Shown in pieces: positions 1 through 7,902 of a stretch of DNA of 64,000 nt (its first letter is position 1; the number at the start of each line of letters is the position of its first letter). The DNA is from Coriobacteriaceae bacterium. GTDB taxonomy: Bacteria; Actinomycetota; Coriobacteriia; Coriobacteriales; Coriobacteriaceae. The position numbers and the translations under genes are program-made. The stretch spans positions 33,875 through 97,874 of the forward strand of contig CABJBO010000006.1 in NCBI GenBank assembly GCA_902363875.1, read 5' to 3'. A model generated the notes under the pieces. That model was not told the origin of the DNA, did no database searches, and worked only from the letters and a program-made list of their open reading frames with translations.

Positions 1-92
1 AAAATCTTGGTAAGCAGCTCGGCGGCCTGGACGGCAAGGTCGGCGCAGGCGACGTAGTTGTCAAAGTAGAATGAATCGGGTTTCTTTGCCAT
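1..92 (-). CDS. DUF47 / PhoU-like phosphate transport accessory protein (N-terminus only)
   Basis: Only the first 30 codons lie in the window, reading leftwards from ATG at 92 and running off the edge. The N-terminus MAKKPDSFYFDNYVACADLA matches the typical opening of DUF47 (TIGR00153) proteins, PhoU-like helical partners of PiT phosphate transporters. It follows the PiT gene on the same strand after 67 bases, with the AAAGGACC Shine-Dalgarno immediately upstream. In many genomes this partner precedes the transporter; here it is downstream. The identification rests on the short N-terminus plus context. Confidence 0.75.
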   Translation of the reverse strand, partial: MAKKPDSFYFDNYVACADLAVQAAELLTKI

Positions 93-159
93 GAGTGGGT
101 CCTTTCGAGGCGAAGACGGGTGGGCGAAGTTTTGCGGTCCGGATGGACGCTCGGTGTGG

Positions 160-1209
160 CTAGAGGAACATCATGAACAGCTTGGCCATGACAAAGCTGA
201 TGAGTCCGCAGGCGGGGAAGGTGAAGAACCAGGTGAACATCATGTCCTTGACGACGCCGAAGTTGATGGCCGAGAGGCGTTTGACGGCACCGACGCCCAT
301 GATGGCGCAGGTCTTGATGTGCGTGGAGGACACGGGGATGCCGGTAAGGGTGGCAAGCAGCAGGTTTGCGGCGCCCGCCAGGTCGGCGGAGAAGCCCTGG
401 TACTTTTCGAGCTTGACCATGCTCTGGCCGACGGACTTGATGATGCGCTCGCCGCCCACACTGGTGCCGATGCCCATGGTGGCCGAGCACAGCAGCATGA
501 TCCAGATGGGGATGCCGGCGTCGCCGACGCTAGTCTGGCCGTTGGCGAAGGCGACACCTAAAAAGAGCACGCCGATGAACTTCTGTCCATCCTGCGCGCC
601 GTGCATAAAGCTCATGGCCGCGGCACTCGCAATCTGAGCATATTTAAAGAAGACATTGGCACGTCGCCTGTTGGCGGCGGCGAAAAGAATCGAGACGAGT
701 TTGCACAGGATCCAGCCCATGACAAAGCCCAGACCGATGGAGAGCGCCAGGCCGTAGATGACCTTCATCCACTCGTGGACGTTGACGCTGTTCGCGCCGC
801 CGAGGGCGATGGCAGCACCGGTCAGGCCGGCGATAAGGCTGTGGCTTTGCGAGGTGGGGATGCCAAAACGCGACGCTGTGGCGCCGTAGACGACGATGGA
901 GAAGAGCGCCGCGCAGAGGCACGCGAGTGCCATGGTGCTGTTTCCGCCAAAGTCGACGATATGTGAGATGGTGTTGGCGACGCTCGCGTTAAAGTGCGTC
1001 ATGATGAGCACGCCCAAGAAGTTGAATGCGGCGCTCATGAGGATGGCGGCGCGGGCGGGCATGCAGCGCGTGGTGACGCAGGTCGCGATGGCGTTGGGCG
1101 CGTCGGTCCATCCGTTGACGAAGATGGCGCCGAGCGCGAGGATCACGGTGACGGCAAGGACTGGGTTCGACACAAGCTGGCCGAGGAAGGTTGAGAACGT
1201 TACGTCCAT
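160..1209 (-). CDS. PiT-family inorganic phosphate transporter
   Basis: A 349-residue integral membrane protein that imports phosphate with a cation. The family signature GWTDAPNA is at residues 33-40, and a related second repeat lies in the C-terminal half (GVGAVKRLSAINFGVV, SSTHIK). This inverted duplicated topology is typical of PiT. The length is at the short end, like the bacterial/archaeal PiT proteins that work with a DUF47 partner. Transcription runs leftwards into the DUF47 gene, so the two probably form an operon. The 250-base gap upstream has no recognisable regulatory motif. The exact substrate (phosphate, possibly sulfate) is inferred from the family. Confidence 0.9.
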   Translation of the reverse strand: MDVTFSTFLGQLVSNPVLAVTVILALGAIFVNGWTDAPNAIATCVTTRCMPARAAILMSAAFNFLGVLIMTHFNASVANTISHIVDFGGNSTMALACLCAALFSIVVYGATASRFGIPTSQSHSLIAGLTGAAIALGGANSVNVHEWMKVIYGLALSIGLGFVMGWILCKLVSILFAAANRRRANVFFKYAQIASAAAMSFMHGAQDGQKFIGVLFLGVAFANGQTSVGDAGIPIWIMLLCSATMGIGTSVGGERIIKSVGQSMVKLEKYQGFSADLAGAANLLLATLTGIPVSSTHIKTCAIMGVGAVKRLSAINFGVVKDMMFTWFFTFPACGLISFVMAKLFMMFL

Positions 1210-1459
1210 ATATGGGCTTTCTCGAAGTTTGCAGACACGTTACAAAAACATGATAAATCGTATCACCTCCTGCGGGTTTCTTTACCGAGTTCTGATGGGA
1301 GAAGTGAATTTTTTGGCACTAACATTGAATATTAGCCCTGTTGACCGCGGGTGTTCTTTTTGCTAACACGCCATGAGGACACGTGCGCGCGTCCCAACAC
1401 CCCAAAACCACAGTCTGTTCGCTTTACAACATACAAACATGCGTTCGATAATAGGGGCC

Positions 1460-1798
1460 ATGGAATATCGACAGACAGACGGCAAAACTCGACGCGTGCA
1501 CAAGCAGTATGTGGACGTCGTGGCTCGCATCCTTGCGGGCGGACAAGTCGTGCCGGTCACCGTCTGCTGGGTCGACGGCCGTTGTTTTACGATCGACGAA
1601 ATTATCTCGACCACCGGGTTTGGCCTGACGGTTCACGGCATTCGTACGGCAACCTATAAGGTACGTTTTGGCGGACATGCGACCGAGTTGTATCTGGAGG
1701 ACCAAACGCGTGAGCGGGCGGACGGCTCGCAGGCGCACGTGATGCGTTGGTGGGTCTGGGCTTTTGATCGTACGCTCGAGGGCGAGCGCCGCAGGTAA
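1460..1798 (+). CDS. Hypothetical small beta-rich protein
   Basis: A 112-residue soluble protein, MEYRQTDGKTRRV to the C-terminal basic EGERRR. I do not recognise a named family with certainty. The core pattern (P-x-V-x-W-x-DG-x-x-F-x-I-D-x-I, then Y-x-V-R-x-G, then L-x-L-E-D, then RWWVW) resembles the small beta-sandwich proteins annotated DUF6504-like in actinobacteria, but I cannot verify this. ATG 1460 is chosen because it opens the conserved part; in-frame ATGs at 1373 and 1439 are alternatives. It stands alone between the phosphate transporter (divergent) and the BAX-inhibitor gene, 79 bases upstream of the latter. Confidence 0.6.
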   Translation: MEYRQTDGKTRRVHKQYVDVVARILAGGQVVPVTVCWVDGRCFTIDEIISTTGFGLTVHGIRTATYKVRFGGHATELYLEDQTRERADGSQAHVMRWWVWAFDRTLEGERRR

Positions 1799-1877
1799 GA
1801 GCGCGCGGCATTCGGGTACAATGGCAGGAATCTTGTCACCTACGGCGCTGTTGTGGCGCTTTTTGAAAGGACGAAGT

Positions 1878-2573
1878 ATGAACGATATCCAGGGCTATCA
1901 GAACGGCCCCATCGAGACCGGCGCAAGCCGCGCCAAGGAGATGTCGCCGCGCGCGTACAATCTTGTCATGTCTGCTCTGATCTTTTTGGGCTTTTGCGCC
2001 ATGGGCGCCGGTGCTTACTTTACGAGCACCATGTCGTTTGCGCGCATGATGATGAGCGGCGCCGCTTTGCCGCTGGTCTTTGGCTCATTTATTTTGACCA
2101 TCGTCGGCATGGTCATGATGTCGGCTGCTGCCAGCAAACAGTCCGTGGGCCTGTCGCTCGTGGGCTACGTGGTCTTTGCGAGCACCTTTGGCCTGACGGC
2201 GTCGTTTGGTCTTGCCAACTACGACCTGCCTACCATTAACACCGCCTTTATCGCCACGGCCGCCATCACCTTTGTCTTTGGTGCGCTGGGCGTGACCTTC
2301 CCCAAGTTCTTCCAGCGTGTGTATGGCATTGGTTTTGGCATCTTGCTTGCCACGATTCTGGTCGAGATCGTGCTGATGTTCATGGGCGTTTCGCAGTCCA
2401 TCACCGACCTGATCGTGATTGTGGTGTTTGCCGGCTTTATTGGCTACGACACCTATGTGGCCACGACGGTGCCGCCTACGCTGCCCAATGCGGTGCTCAT
2501 GGCGTCCAATCTGTTCGTGGACATTATCAACGTGTTCCTACGCATCCTGAACATCCTCGGCCGTCGCGATTAA
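1878..2573 (+). CDS. BAX inhibitor-1 / YccA-family membrane protein
   Basis: A 231-residue protein with about seven hydrophobic segments starting near residue 30. It has the TMBIM/BI-1 family layout: a hydrophilic N-terminal tail, six or seven helices, and the conserved GYDTYVA stretch near the C-terminus. Bacterial homologues include YccA (an FtsH modulator) and YetJ (a pH-sensitive calcium leak); which function applies here is unknown. The start at ATG 1878 has the Shine-Dalgarno GAAAGGA seven bases upstream, so a longer upstream reading is unlikely. It is followed by a rho-independent terminator and appears monocistronic. Confidence 0.88.
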   Translation: MNDIQGYQNGPIETGASRAKEMSPRAYNLVMSALIFLGFCAMGAGAYFTSTMSFARMMMSGAALPLVFGSFILTIVGMVMMSAAASKQSVGLSLVGYVVFASTFGLTASFGLANYDLPTINTAFIATAAITFVFGALGVTFPKFFQRVYGIGFGILLATILVEIVLMFMGVSQSITDLIVIVVFAGFIGYDTYVATTVPPTLPNAVLMASNLFVDIINVFLRILNILGRRD

Positions 2574-2622
2574 AGCGCGGCATTGCGATGCTTTCTGCCG
2601 GACACGGTAAAACGATGCGAAA

Positions 2623-2648
2623 GGCGGTCCTTCGGGGCCGTCTTTTTT
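2623..2648 (+). terminator. Rho-independent terminator after BI-1 gene
   Basis: GGCGGTCC, loop TTCG, GGGCCGTC (one G-T and one T-G pair) followed directly by six T residues, 49 bases after the stop codon. Confidence 0.8.
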
Positions 2649-2713
2649 GTGCGCGGCGGGGTATCATGGATGGGAAAAGCCGATAGCGGCAGCGACAGGA
2701 AAGGTGGCCATGT

Positions 2714-3847
2714 ATGGCAGACGTCGACAACAGGAACCGTAACCGCAGGTCCAACCGAGCGGGTCAGCCCAATCCCAAGCGCGAGGCCCGTGCCAAGGCC
2801 GCCGAGCGCCATGTGATGACTGTGTCCGAGGCCTGCGCCAAGGATATCGAGCGTTCGCTTGCTGGTGTTCGCGAGTTTGACGGCATGCCCGCCGGCTTTG
2901 TCGCGGCGATGAAGGCCAAGGTTCAGACTGCTGTGGCCCCCGAAGAGCAGGTCGCCGAGGACGTCGAGAACGCGGAGACTGCCGAGGTCGAGGCAGCGCC
3001 CGAGACCGAGGCGGCGCCCGAGCCCGTCGAGGAGCCTGCCGAGGAAATCGCCGAAGCTGAGTCCGCGCCTGCTGAGGAGCCCGCTCCGGTCCTGCCCGAG
3101 GTCACTGTGCTTGATGCCTCCGCCACGCAGGCAATCCTCGATAACGGTCGCGGCTATGCGCAGTTCTGCGACATGGCCGTGCTCGCCTTTGCCTCGTTTA
3201 CCAATCCGGGCGGTGGATATATTCAGGGTTATCTGGGCCAGGAGGCCACGCTGTGCGCCGATTCGTATCTGTACAACGTTCTCGATAGGCAGCGTAAGTG
3301 GTACGGCGAGAACCGTCGCCGCAACATCAACTGCGAGCTCTATCGTAACCGTGCCCTAGTGGTGCCTGCGGTGCGCTTCGACCGCAACCACGTGCATGCA
3401 TACGCCGACGTGATCGTGGCCGCCGCGCCCAACGTTAAGCGCGCCCGCCAGGAGTATCGCGTGAGCGACGATGCTCTGCTGGATGCCCTGCGCGACCGCA
3501 TTCGCTTTGTGCTCGCCATCTGCGACGAGTTGGGTCGCGAGAAGCTCGTGCTGGGCGCATGGGGCTGCGACAACAACGGCTTTGATGCCGAGGCCGTGGC
3601 CGAGCTCTTCCGCAAGGAGCTCGCATCGGGCGACTTCAAGGTCAAGCAGGTCTTCTTTGCCGTGCCCTCTACGCGCTGGGACGAGGACTTCGCCAAATTC
3701 GAGCACGTGCTGGCAAACTTCCCCGAGCGAAACGAGGAGTCCTATGCTCAGGTTGCCGCCCGCGCCGCAGTCGCCCGTGCCGCCGAGCAGGCTCAGGCCG
3801 CTGCCGAGGATGACGAGGATGACGACGACTGGCGCAAGTACCTGTAA
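2714..3847 (+). CDS. TIGR02452-type microbial PARG-like macrodomain protein with altered catalytic motif
   Basis: A 377-residue protein. Residues 1-30 are Arg/Asn/Lys-rich. Residues about 75-135 are a low-complexity Ala/Glu/Pro acidic linker. Residues about 135-345 form the catalytic domain of the bacterial-type poly(ADP-ribose) glycohydrolase family, followed by a second acidic tail (DDEDDDDW). The diagnostic TNPGGGYIQGYLGQEATLC is at about 155-173. In characterised PARGs the triple-Gly loop is followed by QEE, and the second Glu is catalytic; here it reads QEA. The fold probably still binds ADP-ribose, but hydrolysis as in canonical enzymes is doubtful. ATG 2714 is preferred; an out-of-frame ATG at 2710 overlaps it. 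A terminator follows. The family is certain, the activity is not. Confidence 0.85.
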   Translation: MADVDNRNRNRRSNRAGQPNPKREARAKAAERHVMTVSEACAKDIERSLAGVREFDGMPAGFVAAMKAKVQTAVAPEEQVAEDVENAETAEVEAAPETEAAPEPVEEPAEEIAEAESAPAEEPAPVLPEVTVLDASATQAILDNGRGYAQFCDMAVLAFASFTNPGGGYIQGYLGQEATLCADSYLYNVLDRQRKWYGENRRRNINCELYRNRALVVPAVRFDRNHVHAYADVIVAAAPNVKRARQEYRVSDDALLDALRDRIRFVLAICDELGREKLVLGAWGCDNNGFDAEAVAELFRKELASGDFKVKQVFFAVPSTRWDEDFAKFEHVLANFPERNEESYAQVAARAAVARAAEQAQAAAEDDEDDDDWRKYL

Positions 3848-3873
3848 ACGGTGCTCGTGATGCGATATACCGA

Positions 3874-3907
3874 GCCGACGGGAGAGGCTGCTCCTGTCGG
3901 CTTTTTA
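3874..3907 (+). terminator. Terminator between PARG-like gene and SGNH hydrolase gene
   Basis: GCCGACGGGAG paired with CTCCTGTCGGC (one G-T pair), six-base loop, then TTTTTATT. It separates the two genes, so the hydrolase probably has its own promoter or relies on read-through. Confidence 0.8.
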
Positions 3908-3925
3908 TTGAGTGGGGAGCTTACG

Positions 3926-4585
3926 ATGAAAAACGTTCTGTGCTTTGGTGACAGCAACACCTATGGTTACGATCCGGCGGGCATGCGCGACGGTACCGCG
4001 GTGCGCTATGCGCAGGATGTGCGCTGGTGTGGCGTGGTCCAACGTGACTTAGGCGAGGGCTGGCATGTAATTGAAGAAGGCCTCAACGGCCGCACGACGG
4101 TACGCGACGACATGTGCCATCTGGACACTAACCTCAACGGCATTCGCGCGCTTCCGATGCTGCTCGAGGCTCATAAGCCGCTGGACGCCATTGTGATCAT
4201 GCTGGGCACCAACGACTGTAAGACGGTCTTTAACGTGACAGCTTCCGATATCGCCCGTGGCGCCATGGCGCTGATTCGCGCCGTCCGCGCGTTTCCGTGG
4301 ACCGACGCTGCGCCTTGCCCGCGCATCCTGCTGATGGCTCCTATCAAGATCAAGCCGCAGATCGCCGATGTATATATGACCGATTTTGACGAGCGTTCCG
4401 TCGAGGCATCTGAACATTTTGGCGAGTACTATGCGCACGTGGCCGAGCAGTTTGGCTGCGACTTTTTGAATGCCGCCGAGTTTGCCGAGCCGGGCGATAT
4501 CGACTATCTGCATATGATGCCCGAAAGCCACGAGAGCTTGGGACATGCCGTGGCAGCCAAGCTCCAAGAGATGCTCGGTGAGTAG
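3926..4585 (+). CDS. SGNH/GDSL-family esterase or lipase
   Basis: A 219-residue cytosolic-looking hydrolase with no signal peptide. Block I is FGDSNTYGYD at residues 6-15 (nucleophile Ser9). Block II is the Gly of GLNGRTT. Block III is GTNDCK near residue 93. Block V is the D-x-x-H pair at the C-terminus (DIDYLHMMPESH, with the His near 207). These match bacterial SGNH hydrolases that act on acyl or aryl esters. The substrate cannot be read from sequence. ATG 3926 follows the Shine-Dalgarno GTGGGGAG; the upstream extension in the same frame runs through the terminator and is not credible. Confidence 0.88.
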   Translation: MKNVLCFGDSNTYGYDPAGMRDGTAVRYAQDVRWCGVVQRDLGEGWHVIEEGLNGRTTVRDDMCHLDTNLNGIRALPMLLEAHKPLDAIVIMLGTNDCKTVFNVTASDIARGAMALIRAVRAFPWTDAAPCPRILLMAPIKIKPQIADVYMTDFDERSVEASEHFGEYYAHVAEQFGCDFLNAAEFAEPGDIDYLHMMPESHESLGHAVAAKLQEMLGE

Positions 4586-4641
4586 CGCGACCCAAAGCGG
4601 TACAAAAGTTTCCCTTGCGGCGGCTTGTTTCGCTGCTTTGT

Positions 4642-4775
4642 CTTGATCTGTAACAGTTCCAAGGCCGGAAACGGGCTAGATGTTACAGATTAAGATTATT
4701 TAGGTCGATATCGGTCGTTTGTCTCGATCTGTAACATCTGGGCGGCTAAATCATCCCTATCTGTTACAGATCGAG
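4642..4775. repeat. Two adjacent inverted repeats built on GATCTGTAACA
   Basis: Arm pairs are at 4642-4655/4681-4694 (CTTGATCTGTAACA against TGTTACAGATTAAG) and at 4723-4736/4762-4775 (CTCGATCTGTAACA against TGTTACAGATCGAG, a perfect 14-bp palindrome). All four arms carry the same 10-11 base word. They lie between the convergent SGNH hydrolase and thiD genes, so a promoter role is unlikely. Confidence 0.75.
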
Positions 4776-4786
4776 ATATATGCAGG

Positions 4787-4819
4787 AACCGCCACAAAGG
4801 TGTCCTTTGCGGCGGTTTT
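4787..4819 (-). terminator. Terminator of the thiC-thiD operon (bidirectional)
   Basis: AACCGCCACAAAGG, three-base loop, CCTTTGCGGCGGTTTT: a 12-14 bp stem with one mismatch, 12 bases past the thiD stop. It has T-runs in both orientations, so it can also stop transcription coming from the SGNH hydrolase side. Confidence 0.8.
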
Positions 4820-4831
4820 GGGCTGCGAATC

Positions 4832-5662
4832 TTAATACTGCCACATGTGGTTGACAGGGCCGGAGCCTTTGCCCATGTTCAGGCCGGCGGCCAGAGCGCC
4901 TGTCAGGTATGCCTTGCCGGCATTGACGGCATCGGCAAGATCCATGCCCTGGGCCAGCGCGCAGGCGATGGCGGACGAAAGCGTGCAGCCGGTGCCGTGT
5001 GTGTTGTCGGTCTCGATGCGCTTGTGGCGGAACCACGTGGTGAGCGGATCGCCCAGATGGTTGCCCTCGTCATCGAGTGGCGCGGGTTCGGCCAATACAT
5101 CGTTGGCCTCGTTGACAAGATGCCCACCCTTAACGAGGGATGCGCAACCAAAGCGGCGGGTGAGGAGCATGGCAGCATTTTGCTGTGTGCGCTCGGAGTC
5201 GACCTCGTAGTCAAGCAGGGCCATGGCCTCGGGAATGTTGGGCGTGATAACGGTCGCCAGCGGGAACAGGCGGCGGGTGAGCGCCTCGGCGGCATCTTCG
5301 GCAATCAGCCGTGCGCCCGAGGTGGCTACCATGACGGGGTCGACGACCACGTTTGTCGCGTTCCAGGCGCTCAGGCGGTCGGCGATAACCTCGATAATCT
5401 CGGCAGAGGAAACCATGCCGATCTTGACGGCGCTGGGGCGGATATCGTCAAATACGGCGTCGATCTGCGCAGCGACGATATCAGGGGAGATATTCTGCAC
5501 GGCGGTGACACCGAGCGTGTTTTGTGCGGTGATGGCGGTGATGGCCGTCTCGGCATACAGGCGGTGCGCCGTGATGGTCTTGATGTCGGCCTGAATGCCG
5601 GCGCCACCGCTGGAATCGGATCCTGCGATGGACAGGACGGCAGGTACCTTACTGCGATCCAT
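4832..5662 (-). CDS. thiD: Hydroxymethylpyrimidine/phosphomethylpyrimidine kinase
   Basis: A 276-residue ribokinase-fold kinase that phosphorylates HMP and HMP-phosphate in thiamine synthesis. Family signatures are SIAGSDSSGGAGIQADIKT at 11-29 (substrate loop), VVVDPVMVATSG near 105, TPNIPEA near 138, LVKGGH near 175, and the anion-hole/catalytic DNTHGTGCTLSSAI near 219-232. The length is normal. The start at 5662 has AAGGGAG seven bases upstream. It is the second gene after thiC on the minus strand, separated by 178 bases containing a hairpin at 5720-5749. It is presumably co-controlled by the TPP riboswitch upstream of thiC. Some homologues also accept pyridoxal; the context favours thiamine. 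Confidence 0.95.
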   Translation of the reverse strand: MDRSKVPAVLSIAGSDSSGGAGIQADIKTITAHRLYAETAITAITAQNTLGVTAVQNISPDIVAAQIDAVFDDIRPSAVKIGMVSSAEIIEVIADRLSAWNATNVVVDPVMVATSGARLIAEDAAEALTRRLFPLATVITPNIPEAMALLDYEVDSERTQQNAAMLLTRRFGCASLVKGGHLVNEANDVLAEPAPLDDEGNHLGDPLTTWFRHKRIETDNTHGTGCTLSSAIACALAQGMDLADAVNAGKAYLTGALAAGLNMGKGSGPVNHMWQY

Positions 5663-5719
5663 GTTTGCTCCCTTGTTCGGTCGGAATCAAATGGGTCTTT
5701 AAGCCAGCATTATAAAGAT

Positions 5720-5749
5720 GCCCGGGCCGACTCTATGTCGAACCCGGGC
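5720..5749 (-). terminator. Hairpin between thiC and thiD (possible attenuator)
   Basis: GCCCGGG at 5720-5726 pairs with CCCGGGC at 5743-5749, with an inner CGAC/GTCG extension. There is no strong T-run on the minus strand (only ATCTTTATA), so it may lower thiD expression or stabilise the mRNA rather than terminate fully. Confidence 0.4.
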
Positions 5750-5840
5750 GGGCGATGCAATCTTTACGCAAATGTAAGCAAATGTTCACACGTCAACAAT
5801 TGACGAACACCATGTTACCGATTGTGGCTCCGGTGACGAG

Positions 5841-7175
5841 TTAGTCCTCCATGCCGAGGTCGATCGTCGTGCCTTCGAACACCTTGTTAACGGTGCGGAC
5901 GGCGCACATCTTGCCGCACATGGTGCAGGTGCCCTCGGTGGCGGCGGGGGATTCTTCGTAGCGTTTCTTGCCGGTGACCGGGTCGAGAGCACACTTCCAC
6001 ATGGCATCCCAGTCGAGCTTGCGGCGTGCCTGGCCCATCTTGTCGTCCATGTCGCGGGCGTGCGGCACCTTCTTGGCGATATCGGCGGCGTGCGCGGCAA
6101 TCTTAGTGGCCATGAGGCCATCGAGCACGTCCTGGGCGTTGGGCAGGCACAGGTGCTCGGCCGGCGTCACGTAGCACAGGAAGTCGGCACCGGAGCTGGC
6201 GGAGATGGCGCCGCCGATGGCAGCGGTGATGTGGTCGTAACCCACGCCGATATCGGTCACCAGCGGCCCGAGCACATAGAACGGGGCATTGTGGCACAGG
6301 CGCTTCTGCAGTTTCATGTTGGCGGCGATCTCGTCGAGCGCCATGTGACCCGGGCCCTCGACCATGACCTGGACGCCGGCGGCCCAAGCGCGCTTGCACA
6401 GCTTGCCCAGCTCGATCATCTCAGCGGTCTCGGTGGCATCGTTGGAGTCGTAGAGGCAGCCCGGGCGGCAGGAGTCGCCGAGCGAAATCGTCACGTCGTA
6501 CTCGTGGCAAATCTCGAGCAGCTCGTCAAAGTACTCGTAGAAGGGGTTTTCGTTGCCGGTGACCTCCATCCAGCCAAACAGTAGCGAGCCGCCGCGACTG
6601 ACGATGTTCATCAGGCGGCCGGTCTCCTTAAAGGTCTTGGTGACCGACTTGTTGATGCCGCAGTGGATGGTCATAAAGTCCACGCCATCCTCGGCGTGCG
6701 CGCGCACGACCTCGAACAGGTCGTCCTTGGTCAGCTTGACCAGCGGCTTTTCCATGTAGCCGATGGCGTCGTACATGGGGACGGTGCCCACCATGAGCGG
6801 CGTCTCGTCGATGAGCTGCTGGCGGAACTGGCGCGTTTTGCCCGAGTTGGAAAGGTCCATGATGGCGTCGGCGCCAAAGTCCTCGGCGATCTTGACCTTC
6901 TTCCATTCCTCGGCGGCATCGGCCTTGTCGCCCGAGATGCCCAGGTTGACGTTGACCTTGGTGGACAGGCCCTCGCCGACACCAAAGGCGCGCATGCCCT
7001 TTTTGATATGCACGATGTTGGCGGGAATGGCGATGCGGCCGTCGGCCACGCGCTCGCGGATGTACTCGGGGTCGCGATGCTCGCGCTCGGCGACTTCCTT
7101 CATCTGCGGCGTGATCTGCCCGGCGCGGGCGAAGTCGATTTGCGTGACGAGCTTGGGCTCGGTCTGTGTGCTCAT
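5841..7175 (-). CDS. thiC: Phosphomethylpyrimidine synthase ThiC
   Basis: A 444-residue radical-SAM enzyme that turns aminoimidazole ribotide into HMP-phosphate. Visible family blocks are RVADGRIAIPANI, the SNSGKTRQFRQQ region, the FMTIHCGINK block, RGGSLLFGWM, SLGDSCRPGC and VEGPGHMALDEI. A C-terminal cluster motif CTMCGKMC (C-x2-C-x3-C) binds the 4Fe-4S; this short spacing is the form I associate with anaerobes. The start at 7175 is favoured over an in-frame ATG at 7199 because AAGGGAG sits 10 bases upstream of it, and the 7199 codon lies inside the riboswitch. It is the first gene of thiC-thiD. Confidence 0.96.
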   Translation of the reverse strand: MSTQTEPKLVTQIDFARAGQITPQMKEVAEREHRDPEYIRERVADGRIAIPANIVHIKKGMRAFGVGEGLSTKVNVNLGISGDKADAAEEWKKVKIAEDFGADAIMDLSNSGKTRQFRQQLIDETPLMVGTVPMYDAIGYMEKPLVKLTKDDLFEVVRAHAEDGVDFMTIHCGINKSVTKTFKETGRLMNIVSRGGSLLFGWMEVTGNENPFYEYFDELLEICHEYDVTISLGDSCRPGCLYDSNDATETAEMIELGKLCKRAWAAGVQVMVEGPGHMALDEIAANMKLQKRLCHNAPFYVLGPLVTDIGVGYDHITAAIGGAISASSGADFLCYVTPAEHLCLPNAQDVLDGLMATKIAAHAADIAKKVPHARDMDDKMGQARRKLDWDAMWKCALDPVTGKKRYEESPAATEGTCTMCGKMCAVRTVNKVFEGTTIDLGMED

Positions 7176-7183
7176 TGGCACGG

Positions 7184-7273
7184 CTCCCTTCGTTGGCATT
7201 ACCCATATCAGGTTTGCGGGTCAGGGCGGGCGCGCCCAGTCTCAGCCTGCCGTCTTGTCCTGCAAGCTCCCCG
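7184..7273 (-). promoter_or_regulatory. TPP riboswitch (THI element) controlling thiC-thiD
   Basis: Read on the minus strand, the leader runs GGGGAGCTTGCAGG, then the invariant CTGAGA (complement at 7240-7245), then CCCTGACCCGCAAACCTGAT, then ATGGGTAATGCCAACGAAGG. These are the standard P1, P3 and P4 signature blocks of the thiamine pyrophosphate aptamer. The 3' end of the aptamer (AAGGGAG) is itself the thiC ribosome-binding site, so ligand binding can block translation directly. No separate terminator hairpin is seen between the aptamer and the start codon. Confidence 0.93.
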
Positions 7274-7346
7274 TTTATGTAATGGGCTCAAGTATAGCTC
7301 GAATGGGTACGATTGGCATAACGAGCGTGCCTGTGGGGAGGCGAAC

Positions 7347-7862
7347 ATGGAAGACAAGCATCTATATCGAGAGACGCAATGGGATGTATCGGCCGAGGAA
7401 AGCCGTGCGCACCATGGCCTTGTCGCGATTGGTTTTGCGGTGCTTGCCGTGCTGGTGATTGCCTTTTGTATCTGGACGTTTGGCGGTCACGGCGGCGCAG
7501 CATGGGAGTTCGAGGCCGACGATGCCCTGCCGATCATGACAGTGAAGGTTACGGGCGGCAATACCGTTGCCGCGCCGGGCGACTATTGGTATTCGCGCGA
7601 TGGATTTGTCCAGCTTCAGCTGAGCGGTGGGTCTATTCCTGGTGAGGAAATCGAACGCGTGACGTATGATGCGGCGCTCAAAACGCTGACGGTGAAGCTC
7701 AAGAATCAGGGCGACGTGCCTACGACTATGGATATCGCGCTGACGGAATGGCGCTTGGAGCCCCCATCGGGTGCTGCGGTGTCCGAGGTAGAGCACGTTA
7801 AGATTACCTACCAAGATGGCTCGACAAACGAAGTTGCCAAAGCCGACGGCTTGGCGGAATAG
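7347..7862 (+). CDS. Membrane-anchored protein of unknown function
   Basis: A 171-residue protein with a charged cytosolic tail (residues 1-24), one transmembrane helix at about 25-46 (GLVAIGFAVLAVLVIAFCIW), and a roughly 120-residue exported beta-rich domain (TVKVTGGNTV, ITYQDGSTNEV). No family is recognised. The start ATG 7347 has the Shine-Dalgarno GGGGAGG six bases upstream. It is divergent from thiC and convergent with yaaA, so it is a single-gene unit and its neighbours give no clue to function. Confidence 0.7.
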   Translation: MEDKHLYRETQWDVSAEESRAHHGLVAIGFAVLAVLVIAFCIWTFGGHGGAAWEFEADDALPIMTVKVTGGNTVAAPGDYWYSRDGFVQLQLSGGSIPGEEIERVTYDAALKTLTVKLKNQGDVPTTMDIALTEWRLEPPSGAAVSEVEHVKITYQDGSTNEVAKADGLAE

Positions 7863-7902
7863 ACGCCGTGCCTAGGCAGCACATTCAAAAGTAGCGGTGG
7901 TC

